Below, piece after piece: positions 17,989-26,664 of a stretch of DNA of 64,000 nucleotides (position 1 is the first letter of the stretch; each line of letters begins with the position of its first letter). A model generated the notes under the pieces. That model saw only the letters and a program-made list of their open reading frames with translations. It ran no database searches and was not told the origin of the DNA. A program made the position numbers and the translations under genes. Source of the DNA: Sphingobium sp. TCM1 (GTDB lineage Bacteria > Pseudomonadota > Alphaproteobacteria > Sphingomonadales > Sphingomonadaceae); the NCBI RefSeq assembly GCF_001650725.1, contig NZ_LXVX01000005.1:124001-188000 (forward strand), read 5' to 3'.

Positions 17989-18142
17989 TGTCTGGGCACT
18001 CTATCGTTTGGAAAAGCGCGGTCCTGCTATGCCTGCCGCGCGCGAAGGTCAATGAGGATATTGTTGCCGGGGATGTAGGGCCGGTTTTGGGCGGTGCGGG
18101 CGGAAGTGCAGCGTCGCAGGACGCCGGATCGGCCCGTCCATC

Positions 18143-18913
18143 CTATTTCGCGTAGCGCCCCTCGGCCACCCATGCGGCGGTCAGCGTCTTGGCCGCCTCC
18201 ACATCCTGCGGGAAGTCGACCTCCTGCCAGTCCAGCCCCTCGATCGAGACGGTGCCGACGCGATTGCCCTTGGCGATGATGTCGATCGCGCGGAGGTACC
18301 AGCGTTCGACGCCTTCGGGCGTGCGCATCATCTGGTCGATCTGGTTGCGGAAGATCGCCGGACCTTCGCCGGTGAAGGCCAGCATCCCGATCGATTCGGC
18401 GTTGGTGTCGGGCGGCAGCAGCCGCTTGCCGATGGCGTGCAGGCGCCCGCTGGCATCGCGGTTCACCTTCATGTCGTCATCATCATATTCACCCTTCGCC
18501 TTGACGTCGACGGTGACGGTGATTGCATCCTGCGCGCCTGCGATCAGCCGGGCGACGATCTCGTCCGATACGATGGTGTCGCCGTTCAGGATGATGAAGT
18601 CCCGGTGCATTTCCTCGCGCGCGATCCAGCAGGTGCCCAGATTGTCGGCGACCTGGAAGAAGGGGTTGAACACGGTGCGGATGCGCACGCCGCTTTCGCG
18701 GTAGATCTGGAGCGCATGATCCTCGACCCGCTCGGTGCGGAACCCGGTGACGACGACGATGTCGGTCACGCCATTGGCCGCCAGCGCCGCGACCTGCCAG
18801 CTGATGAGGCTGCGGCCGTTGAAGTCGATCAGGCATTTGGGAATGTCGCGGGTCAGCGGCAGGAGGCGCGACCCCTGGCCGGCGGACAGGATGATGGCTT
18901 TGCTGATGGTCAT
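18143..18913 (-). CDS. LicC/IPCT-like phospho-alcohol cytidylyltransferase
   Basis: A 256-residue nucleotidyltransferase of the GT-A fold. Nucleotide and metal sites are visible: AIILSAGQGSRLLPLT with a downstream PKCL, and the catalytic Asp in ILNGDTIV. The segment FNPFFQVADNLGTCWIA resembles the substrate region of phosphocholine and inositol-1-phosphate cytidylyltransferases rather than sugar-1-phosphate enzymes. It would make a CDP-alcohol from CTP and a phospho-alcohol. The ATG at 18913 begins at the domain; an upstream TTG at 18934 is less likely. A divergent flippase gene and a nearby CDP-alcohol transferase support an envelope role. The exact substrate is inferred only. Confidence 0.75.
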   Translation of the reverse strand: MTISKAIILSAGQGSRLLPLTRDIPKCLIDFNGRSLISWQVAALAANGVTDIVVVTGFRTERVEDHALQIYRESGVRIRTVFNPFFQVADNLGTCWIAREEMHRDFIILNGDTIVSDEIVARLIAGAQDAITVTVDVKAKGEYDDDDMKVNRDASGRLHAIGKRLLPPDTNAESIGMLAFTGEGPAIFRNQIDQMMRTPEGVERWYLRAIDIIAKGNRVGTVSIEGLDWQEVDFPQDVEAAKTLTAAWVAEGRYAK

Positions 18914-19080
18914 GGGCGCGCTGTTAACGGGCAATTTTGCCCAAAAAAAGGCGGCGTTTGCACTCGACCCGGCGCTCGCCTAAAGCGCGCATGGAGAGCA
19001 GCACGCCATTCGGGCCGAGCCCGGACGAACGGATGCCATGCCTCTGCGATGCCATGACGGAAAGGCCGGCAGTCATAGTG

Positions 19081-20391
19081 ATGTTCAAGCGCGGATCGGG
19101 CGCGGCGGGCGACGGCTTCGCCCGCATCCTGGCCAATACCGGCTGGCTGCTGGGCGGCAAGGGCGTGGGCGCGGTGCTCAGCCTCGCCTATCTCGCCATC
19201 GTCACCCGCACGCTCGGCGTCGCCGATTTCGGCCGCTTCGCGCTGGTGCTGAGCGCCGCCAACGTCATCAAGGCGCTGGTCAGCTTCGACAGCTGGCAGA
19301 TCGTCGTGCGCTATGGCCAGCCCCATCTCGCCGCGAACGATGGCGACGCGCTCAATCGCGTGCTGCGCTTCTGCATCCTGATCGACCTTGCATCGGCGGT
19401 AGCGGGCGGTGGAATCGCGGCGGCTATCATCCTCTTCTTCGGCCGGGCGCTGGAACTGGGACCGGGCATGGGCTGGCAGGTCTGGCTGTTCTGCATGGTG
19501 ATGATGATCACCATCCGATCCAGCCCCACCGGCATATTGCGCCTGTTCGACCGGTTCGATTCGGCTGCCTTCGCCGAAACCATGATCCCTGTCGGCCGCA
19601 TGATCGGCGCGCTGGTCGCGCTGGCGCTCATGCCCGGCATCACCGGCTTCCTGATCGCCTGGGCCTTTGCCGAATTGCTCTGCGCCTTGAGCTACTGGTG
19701 GCTGGCGTTCCGGGTCGGGCGCGGGCGGATCGGCGACTGGCGCGCAGGCCGTGCGCTGGATGCGCGTGCCGAAAATCCCGGCATCATCGGCTTCCTCACC
19801 GCCACCAACCTCCAGACCAGCCTGTCCTCCATCGGGCAGCAGGTCGCGGTGCTGATCGTCGGCGCCTTCGTCGGCCCGACCGGGGCGGGTCTCTATCGCC
19901 TCGCCAACCAGCTCGCCAATTCGCTGACCAAGATTTCCAGCCTCCTGTCGCGCAGCATCTTCGTCGAACTCTCGCGGACCAGCAGCCACGGGCGCGAAGC
20001 GCTGGGCGCCCTGTTCCGGCGGACGAACCGCCTGGCGCTGGTGGTCGGCGCGGTCATCATCGGCCTGATCCTGATGATCGGCCATCCTTTGCTGGGGCTG
20101 ATCGCGGGACGGGAATTCCTGCCGGCCTATCCGCTGCTGCTGATGCTGGGCGTCGCCGCCTGCATCGACCTGATCGGGGTCAGCTACCGCCCGCTGCTGA
20201 TGGCGACTGACCGGGCTGGCCTGTCGCTGCGGATATCCTTCGTTTCGACCCTGCTGCTGCTCGGCCTGCAATCCGCGCTGCTGCCGCTCTACGGCACGCA
20301 GGGTGCGGCGATGGCGAATATCGCAGCATCGCTCGCCGGCTTCACGATGATGGGCCTCGCCAGCCGCCGGGCCGTGACAAGCGGGGGCTAG
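19081..20391 (+). CDS. Lipopolysaccharide/polysaccharide flippase (MOP superfamily)
   Basis: A protein of about 436 residues with 12 or more hydrophobic segments. It belongs to the oligosaccharide flippase (Wzx-like, polysaccharide_synt) group: an N-terminal ANTGWLLGGKGVGAVLSL helix followed by IVTRTLGVADFGRFAL, a hallmark of the family. It would flip lipid-linked glycan or polymer units across the inner membrane. The start is uncertain: ATGs at 18991, 19054 and 19081 are in frame. The region before 19081 has poor codon bias, so 19081 is preferred. It sits between two nucleotidyltransferase genes and ends 7 bases from the convergent one. Confidence 0.82.
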   Translation: MFKRGSGAAGDGFARILANTGWLLGGKGVGAVLSLAYLAIVTRTLGVADFGRFALVLSAANVIKALVSFDSWQIVVRYGQPHLAANDGDALNRVLRFCILIDLASAVAGGGIAAAIILFFGRALELGPGMGWQVWLFCMVMMITIRSSPTGILRLFDRFDSAAFAETMIPVGRMIGALVALALMPGITGFLIAWAFAELLCALSYWWLAFRVGRGRIGDWRAGRALDARAENPGIIGFLTATNLQTSLSSIGQQVAVLIVGAFVGPTGAGLYRLANQLANSLTKISSLLSRSIFVELSRTSSHGREALGALFRRTNRLALVVGAVIIGLILMIGHPLLGLIAGREFLPAYPLLLMLGVAACIDLIGVSYRPLLMATDRAGLSLRISFVSTLLLLGLQSALLPLYGTQGAAMANIAASLAGFTMMGLASRRAVTSGG

Positions 20392-20398
20392 AGTCTGT

Positions 20399-21181
20399 CT
20401 AACGCCGGGCGAGGATCGATTCGATCAGCGTTACGTCGGCGGGCTTGTCCGCGTCGATGCAGGCTTCGGGGCTGTCCATCGCCACCAGCCGCGCGGCAAG
20501 GCCGAAGCGCCGGCCGATCCGCGCGATCCCGCCGCGCAGTGTCGATATGCGCAGCAGCGCGCCGATCAGCGCGACCGGGCCGAAGGCGGACAATATCTTC
20601 CAGCCCTTCTTGCGGTCCTGCTCCACCTCCTGCCACAGTGCGATGACCGGGCGCGCCCTGGTGCTGCCGAACCAGAAGATGTTGGCGCCCGACCACCAGC
20701 CGTCGCGAAATTTCAGCCAGGTGCGCCGCGACTGCGGATAGCGCGCCAGCAGCGTCGCCCGCTCCACCATGGCGACGGCAATGTCCGCGCCTGCCGCTTC
20801 GCCCACGAACTGGTCCAGCATCGCCGTGTCGAGCAGCACATGGTCGGCCGTGGTCAGCAGCAACGGGAAGGGCAGGTCGTCCGCCGCCATCAGCGCCAGC
20901 AGCGAGGAGGCGATTCCCTGCCCCCCCGTCTCGAAGGTGACGCGCGGATGCGCCGCGAGCCAGGCGGTGGCGGGATCGGCGGCAAAGACGTCGGGCCGCT
21001 GGGTCAGGACGATCAGCCGGTCGATGGCGGGATGGTCGAGCAAGGCCCGCGCCGGGCGATTGATCATCGGCTCGCCCGCGACCGGGGCGAGCGGCTTGAC
21101 CGGCACGCCGGCGGCCAGCGCCAGCGGATCGGGAATGGGGCGCGCGCCTGCGAGCAGGATGGCGGTAACGGAACCTGTCAT
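20399..21181 (-). CDS. MobA-like NTP transferase domain protein
   Basis: A 260-residue protein with the GT-A nucleotidyltransferase layout of the MobA-like NTP-transferase group: TAILLAGARP at the N-terminus, the lysine region KPLAPVAGEPMINRPA, and the metal-binding region LLLTTADHVLL. The G-x-G loop is altered (AGARPIPDP), so the nucleotide site may differ from standard enzymes. It probably transfers a nucleotidyl group to a phosphorylated sugar or alcohol in the envelope pathway encoded around it. Convergent with the flippase gene. Confidence 0.7.
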   Translation of the reverse strand: MTGSVTAILLAGARPIPDPLALAAGVPVKPLAPVAGEPMINRPARALLDHPAIDRLIVLTQRPDVFAADPATAWLAAHPRVTFETGGQGIASSLLALMAADDLPFPLLLTTADHVLLDTAMLDQFVGEAAGADIAVAMVERATLLARYPQSRRTWLKFRDGWWSGANIFWFGSTRARPVIALWQEVEQDRKKGWKILSAFGPVALIGALLRISTLRGGIARIGRRFGLAARLVAMDSPEACIDADKPADVTLIESILARR

Positions 21182-21247
21182 CGCCGCGCGTTAGCGGAGT
21201 GGCGGAGAGGCGGGAAGGGCTTTTGCATCCCGGCCCCGAACGGAAAT

Positions 21248-22807
21248 CTACTTGCCTTTCGCCACCGGCACGGCCGACGGCGCCTGTGCGAAACCGTCAT
21301 GCAGCCCCACGCGCAGGCTCCGATATTGGGCCAGCCGCGCGCGGAAGGCGGTCAGGTCTCGACCGGCCAGCTGCGCCGTCGTCGTGAACTTGACCGACAG
21401 CGGATTGACCGTCGCGCCGCCGCGATACAGCTCATAATGAAGATGCGGCCCGGTCGACAGGCCGGTCGATCCGACATAGCCGATCACCTGGCCCCGCCGC
21501 ACCCGTTGGCCCGGCACGGCGGCGATGCGGCTCATATGGGCATAGCCGGTGGCGAGGCCGCCGCCATGCTGGATGCGGACATAATTGCCATGACCGCCAT
21601 GCCGCCCGGCGAAGCCGACGACGCCGTCGGTCACGGCATAGATGGGGGAGCCGTAGCGGGCGGCGAAATCGATGCCGGCGTGCATCCGCGTATAGCCCAA
21701 TATCGGATGGCGGCGCTGGCCATAGCCCGACGACATGCGCCCGGCCACCGGCGAAGAGAGCACGCCGCGCCGTTCGCCGACGCCTGACGCCTCGAACCAT
21801 TCGGTGCGGCCGTTGCTGGTCCATTTCAGCATGTCGATCGCCTTGCCGCGCGCGCGCTTCAGGCCCGCATAAAGCAGCTCGCCGACCTCCACGTCGCCGG
21901 TTTCGGCGCGGCGATATTCGGTGACGATGTCATAACGGTCGCCCGCACCGATACCGCCCAGGTCGACCTGGCCGGCGATGACGCGCAGGAAGGCCTGCAC
22001 CGCCTTGGGCGGGGCGCCAGCCGCGCGGGCCGAGCGATAGATGCTTTCGCCGACCACGCCCTGGATGCGCAGCGGCGTATTGTCGACGCGGATGGGGATG
22101 CGTTTCACCGACAGTACGTTGCCATTGCGGGTCAGTTCGACGCCGAGGTCGAGCCGCGCGCGGAAGGCCAGCTTGTCGAGCGGCCGGGGGCGGTCGCGGC
22201 TGGCGCGGCGGCCCAGCACGATGTCGAGCCGCGTGCCCGGCTTCACGCCCGCGCCGATGTCGCCGCCGACCATCGCCATGACGGTCGCGACATCGCCGCC
22301 GCTGACCCCTGCGCGCGACAGGGCGCGGGGCAGGGTGTCGCTGCTGCCGACCTGGGCGTTGAGTTCGATCTGCGGGCGCTCGGGCGTCTGGCGCAGCGGC
22401 TGCACCGCATCGGTCGGTCCCATGTGCCGGCCACTGTCCGCGCCCAGCGCCAGTGGCGTGATCATCTGGCTGCGCACCTCGTCATAATGCGCGTCGCTCA
22501 GCGTCGGGCCGGGCGCGCCGGGTACGGGCTGAAAACCGGGGGACAGGTAGAGGGCGGTGGCGCAGAGGCCGAAACAGGTGGCAAGGCCACGGAACCAGGT
22601 AAGGCTGCCGATGCGCTGGCCCAGGTCGGGGACGAGGTCCACTTCGTCGGCCCAGTCGCGCAACCGGCTGCGCCAGTCCTGCGGCCGCGGCGGGGCTTCG
22701 CGGCGTAGCGAGTCCGCGAGCCACAGGGATATGGACGCGCCGCCCTGCTGAGACCCGAACTGGCTATCCTGAAACAAACCCGCGACCCCCAAGGGTGATA
22801 TCGTCAC
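21248..22807 (-). CDS. M23-family murein endopeptidase
   Basis: A 519-residue cell-wall hydrolase. A cytoplasmic N-terminus of about 70 residues precedes one membrane helix (about 75-92), a LysM/OapA-like region (DTLPRALSRAGVSGGDV), a beta-rich linker and a C-terminal LytM domain. The zinc site is intact: HAGIDFA (His/Asp) and the HLHYE motif. Such MepM-like enzymes cut peptidoglycan crosslinks during growth. The start is a GTG at 22807; no ATG fits. Divergent from the helicase gene with 194 bases between. Confidence 0.88.
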   Translation of the reverse strand: MTISPLGVAGLFQDSQFGSQQGGASISLWLADSLRREAPPRPQDWRSRLRDWADEVDLVPDLGQRIGSLTWFRGLATCFGLCATALYLSPGFQPVPGAPGPTLSDAHYDEVRSQMITPLALGADSGRHMGPTDAVQPLRQTPERPQIELNAQVGSSDTLPRALSRAGVSGGDVATVMAMVGGDIGAGVKPGTRLDIVLGRRASRDRPRPLDKLAFRARLDLGVELTRNGNVLSVKRIPIRVDNTPLRIQGVVGESIYRSARAAGAPPKAVQAFLRVIAGQVDLGGIGAGDRYDIVTEYRRAETGDVEVGELLYAGLKRARGKAIDMLKWTSNGRTEWFEASGVGERRGVLSSPVAGRMSSGYGQRRHPILGYTRMHAGIDFAARYGSPIYAVTDGVVGFAGRHGGHGNYVRIQHGGGLATGYAHMSRIAAVPGQRVRRGQVIGYVGSTGLSTGPHLHYELYRGGATVNPLSVKFTTTAQLAGRDLTAFRARLAQYRSLRVGLHDGFAQAPSAVPVAKGK

Positions 22808-23001
22808 CGCCGACCCGACATTCCCGCTCTATGCGTCGGGGCGGCCGTTGTGAACCGGGCAGGGTTAAAGTCAATTTAAGATGGGGCGCATCGACTCGGT
22901 CGTGCGACGAATCGTGCCGCCGGCCCGACAGGCTCGGCAAAGCGGCGGGAACCGCCGAATCTCCTTGCCCCGTGCCGTTCCATCCCCGACATAGGGCGGA
23001 T

Positions 23002-25797
23002 ATGGCCCAGTTCGCCCGTTCTTCCGTCACTGCCGTCCTGGGACCGACCAACACCGGCAAGACCCACCTCGCCGTCGAGCGGATGTGCGGCCATAGCAGC
23101 GGCATGATGGGATTTCCGCTGCGCCTGCTGGCGCGCGAGGTCTATGACCGCGTCGTCGCGATCAAGGGGCCGCAACAGGTTGCGCTCGTCACCGGCGAGG
23201 AAAAGATCGTGCCGCCGCAAGCGCGCTATTTCCTCTGCACGGCGGAATCCATGCCGATCGGCGCAGGCCGGCAGGCCGGAGCCGCACAAACAATCGGTGG
23301 AGGACGGGAAAGCGGCACGAAGGAAGATTTCGCCTTCGTCGCGCTGGACGAGGCGCAATTGGGATCGGACCCTGAGCGCGGCCATATCTTCACCGACCGG
23401 CTGCTGCGCGCGCGTGGGCGCGAGGAAACGATGATCCTTGGCTCCGCGACCATCAGCCGCGTCGTCAAGGCATTGGTGCCCGACGTGGAAATCATCGGCC
23501 GCCCTCGCTTTTCCACCCTCTCCTATGCCGGCGCGAAGAAGCTCTCCCGCCTGCCCAAGCGCTCGGCCATCGTCGCCTTCTCCGCGGAGGAGGTTTACGC
23601 CGTGGCCGAAATGCTCCGCCGGTTCCGGGGCGGCGCGGCGGTGGTGATGGGCGCCCTGTCGCCCCGAACCCGCAACGCGCAGGTGCAGATGTTCCTGAAT
23701 GGCGAGGTCGACTATCTGGTCGCCACCGACGCGATCGGCATGGGGCTCAACCTCGATGTCGCCCATGTCGCCTTCGCCTCGCTGCGCAAGTTTGATGGCC
23801 GGCGCACCCGGCGCCTGACCGTCAGCGAGATGGCGCAGATCGCCGGGCGGGCCGGCCGGCATCACAAGGATGGCACCTTCGGCAGCCTGGGCCATGAAGA
23901 TGGCGACGCCGCCTTCACCCCCGAGGAGATCGAAGCGATCGAGGCGCACCGCTTTCCGCCGGTGGAACACTTATTCTGGCGCAACGGCACGCCGCGCACC
24001 GACCGGCTCGACCATCTGCTCTTCGACCTGGAACAGAAGCCCGAGCGCCCCGAACTGCGTGCCGCTCCGGAAGCGGTGGACCATGCCGTGCTGAAACGGC
24101 TGGCCGACGATCCCCTCGTCATCGAACGCGCCAGGGGGCAGAGGCAGGTGGAACGGTTATGGGCGGCCAGCGGCCTGCCCGATTTCCAGAAGCTGGGCGC
24201 GGAGCATCATGCCCGCACCGTCGGCCGCATCTGGCGCTTCCTGTCCGAAGGGACCGGCCATATCCCGCGCGACTGGTTCGCGCAGAATCTCGCCCGGCTC
24301 GATTCGGTGCAGGGCGACATCGACACGCTGTCGGGCCGGATCGCGGCGGCGCGGACCTGGTCCTACATCGCGCACCGGCCCGACTGGCTGGCCCATCCCG
24401 CCGAGATGGCGGAGCGGACCCGCGCGCTGGAGGAGAAGTTGTCGGATGCGCTCCATGCCGCGCTGACGCAGCGATTCGTCGACCGGCGCACCTCCGTTCT
24501 GCTGCGCGACATCGGCCAGAATGCCAGCACCCTGCCGGTCACGGTAGAGCCGGACGGGAGCGTTTGTGTCGATGGCGAGACGATCGGACGACTTGACGGC
24601 TTCCGATTCTCGGTTGATCCCGCTACGCGGCATCAGGACCGAAAGATGTTGCTGGCGGCCGCGGAACGGCGCCTTGGAAAGGTATTGCGAGTGAAGGCTG
24701 ACGAACTGGTTGCTGCGGCGGATGCGGATTTTGCGCTGCTGGACGAGGCGGGACAGGCGCCGGGCATCGCCTGGGGCGAGACGCCGGTGGCGACCCTGCT
24801 GGCGGGGCCGACCCTGCTGGCGCCCGAAATCCGGCTTGATCGTGCATTGCTGGGCCTGGGCCAGGATGTGCAGAAGCAGGTCGTGGCGCGCCTCGCCGCC
24901 TGGTTCGAGGGTCAGAAGCAGAAGCATCTGCTGCCGCTGGTCAAGATGGTCGAAAGCGCCGCCGATCCGGCCGTGCCGCCGGTGGTGCGCGCGGTCTTCG
25001 CGCAGTTGGCCGATGCTGGCGGCGTGATCGCGCGGACCGAACTCGATTCGGCGCTGGGCCATCTCGACAAGGATCAGCGCCATCTGCTGCGCAAGGCGGG
25101 CATCGATATCGGCGTGCTCGATATCTATCATCATGGCCTGCTCAAGCCCGGCGCCGCGCGCTGGCGATCGGCGCTGCTGGCGGCGCGCATCGCCAAGCCC
25201 TGCCTGCCGCTGCCGGGCCCCGGCCTCACGCTGATCCCGGCGGGCGAGAAGCCGGCGCAGATGGGTGCGCGAATCGCCGGTTTCCGCGGCTTTGGCGATC
25301 AGATGCTGCGGATCGACATGGCCGAACGCATGGCCCGCGCCGCGCATGAGGCGATCGCGAAGAATGAAGCCTTCACGGCGCTCAGCCCGCAGATCGTTTC
25401 GCTGGGTCTCAGCGAACCCTCCTTCCTGCAACTGATGCGCCTTGCCGGTTTCCGCCCGGTCGCCCCGGCCGCGGCGCCGGCGTCCGAAACGGAAGCGGCT
25501 GAAGTGACAGAGGCGACGGAGAGCGGGGACGACGTGGTCGCCGCCGCCGCGCCTCCCGCGGGCGCCAACTGGGCGTTCAAGGGCCGGCAGAAGGCGCGCA
25601 CCGATCGCCCCCAGCATGGTCAGCAGCCGCGCGGCGGCAAGCCGGGCGGCAACCGTCGCCCCGGCAAGGAGGGTGGACAGAGGGATGGCGGCCAGAAGGA
25701 GGGCGGTCGGCCGCGCACCGCTTCGGCCGGCGGCAGCCCCGCGCCCGCCAACAACGCCTTTGCCGGCCTCGCCGAGTTGCTGGGCCGCAATGGCTGA
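23002..25797 (+). CDS. SUV3-like DEAD/DEAH-type RNA helicase
   Basis: A 931-residue helicase of the mitochondrial SUV3/MgpS group. Motif I is GPTNTGKT (about residues 14-21), motif II is DEAQ in ALDEAQLGSD, motif III is GSATIS, and motif VI is QIAGRAGRHH. A long C-terminal region with helical repeats follows, then a Gly/Lys/Arg-rich basic tail (GGQRDGGQKEGGRPR) likely to bind RNA. AGGGCGGA precedes the ATG. It overlaps the S4 gene by 8 bases. These proteins are thought to act in RNA turnover or ribosome-associated remodelling; the bacterial role is little studied. Confidence 0.88.
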   Translation: MAQFARSSVTAVLGPTNTGKTHLAVERMCGHSSGMMGFPLRLLAREVYDRVVAIKGPQQVALVTGEEKIVPPQARYFLCTAESMPIGAGRQAGAAQTIGGGRESGTKEDFAFVALDEAQLGSDPERGHIFTDRLLRARGREETMILGSATISRVVKALVPDVEIIGRPRFSTLSYAGAKKLSRLPKRSAIVAFSAEEVYAVAEMLRRFRGGAAVVMGALSPRTRNAQVQMFLNGEVDYLVATDAIGMGLNLDVAHVAFASLRKFDGRRTRRLTVSEMAQIAGRAGRHHKDGTFGSLGHEDGDAAFTPEEIEAIEAHRFPPVEHLFWRNGTPRTDRLDHLLFDLEQKPERPELRAAPEAVDHAVLKRLADDPLVIERARGQRQVERLWAASGLPDFQKLGAEHHARTVGRIWRFLSEGTGHIPRDWFAQNLARLDSVQGDIDTLSGRIAAARTWSYIAHRPDWLAHPAEMAERTRALEEKLSDALHAALTQRFVDRRTSVLLRDIGQNASTLPVTVEPDGSVCVDGETIGRLDGFRFSVDPATRHQDRKMLLAAAERRLGKVLRVKADELVAAADADFALLDEAGQAPGIAWGETPVATLLAGPTLLAPEIRLDRALLGLGQDVQKQVVARLAAWFEGQKQKHLLPLVKMVESAADPAVPPVVRAVFAQLADAGGVIARTELDSALGHLDKDQRHLLRKAGIDIGVLDIYHHGLLKPGAARWRSALLAARIAKPCLPLPGPGLTLIPAGEKPAQMGARIAGFRGFGDQMLRIDMAERMARAAHEAIAKNEAFTALSPQIVSLGLSEPSFLQLMRLAGFRPVAPAAAPASETEAAEVTEATESGDDVVAAAAPPAGANWAFKGRQKARTDRPQHGQQPRGGKPGGNRRPGKEGGQRDGGQKEGGRPRTASAGGSPAPANNAFAGLAELLGRNG

Positions 25798-26080
25798 CGC
25801 GGGCTCCGGCCATGGACCGGCGCTGCGGATCGACAAATTCCTGTGGTTCGCGCGCCTGTCCAAGAGCCGGTCGACCGCGCAGAAGCTGGCCGAGGACGGG
25901 CATATCCGCCTCAACGGCCGTCGCGTGGAGCGCTCCCACGCGCCCGTGCGCGCGGGCGACCTCATCACCTTCCCCCATCCCAGCGGCGTGCGGGTGGTCC
26001 GCGTGATCCAGCTGCCGGCCCGGCGCGGCCCCGCGCCCGAGGCGCAGGCCTGTTATGAGGAATTGACGGTCGGCGGCTGA
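25790..26080 (+). CDS. S4-domain RNA-binding protein (Hsp15-like)
   Basis: A 96-residue protein consisting almost wholly of an S4 domain: LRIDKFLWFARLSKSRSTAQK, HIRLNGRRV, then PVRAGDLITF. It resembles Hsp15 (HslR), which binds stalled 50S subunits carrying nascent chains. The ATG lies inside the end of the helicase gene, so translation is probably coupled, consistent with joint action on RNA. In many alphaproteobacteria helicase, S4, fdxA and carD are contiguous; here the second pair is elsewhere. Confidence 0.88.
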   Translation: MADAGSGHGPALRIDKFLWFARLSKSRSTAQKLAEDGHIRLNGRRVERSHAPVRAGDLITFPHPSGVRVVRVIQLPARRGPAPEAQACYEELTVGG

Positions 26081-26182
26081 CCGTGGCGAATGATCGTCGA
26101 ACCATGATTTGACGCACTTCGATTCAAAAATGCGCAAAACACGCTCGCGAGACGCGGCGTTCCCGTTCGCCGAGACGGGTAT

Positions 26183-26203
26183 AAAAACTATTGAGTTTCA
26201 ATA
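26183..26203 (-). terminator. Weak minus-strand terminator after the HIT gene
   Basis: On the minus strand TATTGA and TCAATA pair around a 3-base loop and are followed by GTTTTTATA. It lies 15 bases past the HIT gene stop, in a short AT-rich stretch. Confidence 0.45.
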
Positions 26204-26217
26204 TGTTATATCGAATT

Positions 26218-26664
26218 TCAGGCGCTCTTGGCGATTTCCTTTTCGAACCCCTCCTGGAGGAACGCGCGCAAGCTGTCCATTTCGCTGTCCAGTCTTACCG
26301 CCGCGCCAAGCTCCGGCTGGCCCGGCCAGCCCGCATCCGCGACGGTCACGCCAGCCGCGCTGCGCGTCCCTTCATAGCGGGGGATGACATGGAAATGGAC
26401 ATGCGGGTCGACCATCATCAGCATCAGATAGTTGATCTTGCTGTAGCCCACCGCCTTGCCCAGCGCCGCCTCGATCACGGTGGTCACGGTCTTGAGTTCG
26501 GCATGGGCCGCCGCCGGCAGGTCGCCGAAGGCGGTGGCGTCACTTTTCGCCGCCAGCACCAGGGATCCCAGCGTCGGCTGGGCCGGGCGGAGCAGGACCA
26601 GCCAGTGCTCGAACGCCGCGACCAGCGTGGCTGGCCAGCCGAACTTCTCGATTGTCGCGTTCAT
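26218..26664 (-). CDS. HIT-family (histidine triad) protein
   Basis: A 148-residue protein with the histidine triad HVHFHVIPR near residue 88, the nucleotide-phosphate site of the HIT superfamily. Upstream strands (INYLMLMMVDPHVHF) fit the Fhit/GalT-like fold. HIT proteins hydrolyse or transfer nucleoside monophosphates. It is the last gene of a three-gene minus-strand operon and overlaps the CDP-alcohol phosphatidyltransferase by 4 bases (ATGA). A role on a nucleotide-linked intermediate of that pathway is an inference. Confidence 0.85.
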   Translation of the reverse strand: MNATIEKFGWPATLVAAFEHWLVLLRPAQPTLGSLVLAAKSDATAFGDLPAAAHAELKTVTTVIEAALGKAVGYSKINYLMLMMVDPHVHFHVIPRYEGTRSAAGVTVADAGWPGQPELGAAVRLDSEMDSLRAFLQEGFEKEIAKSA

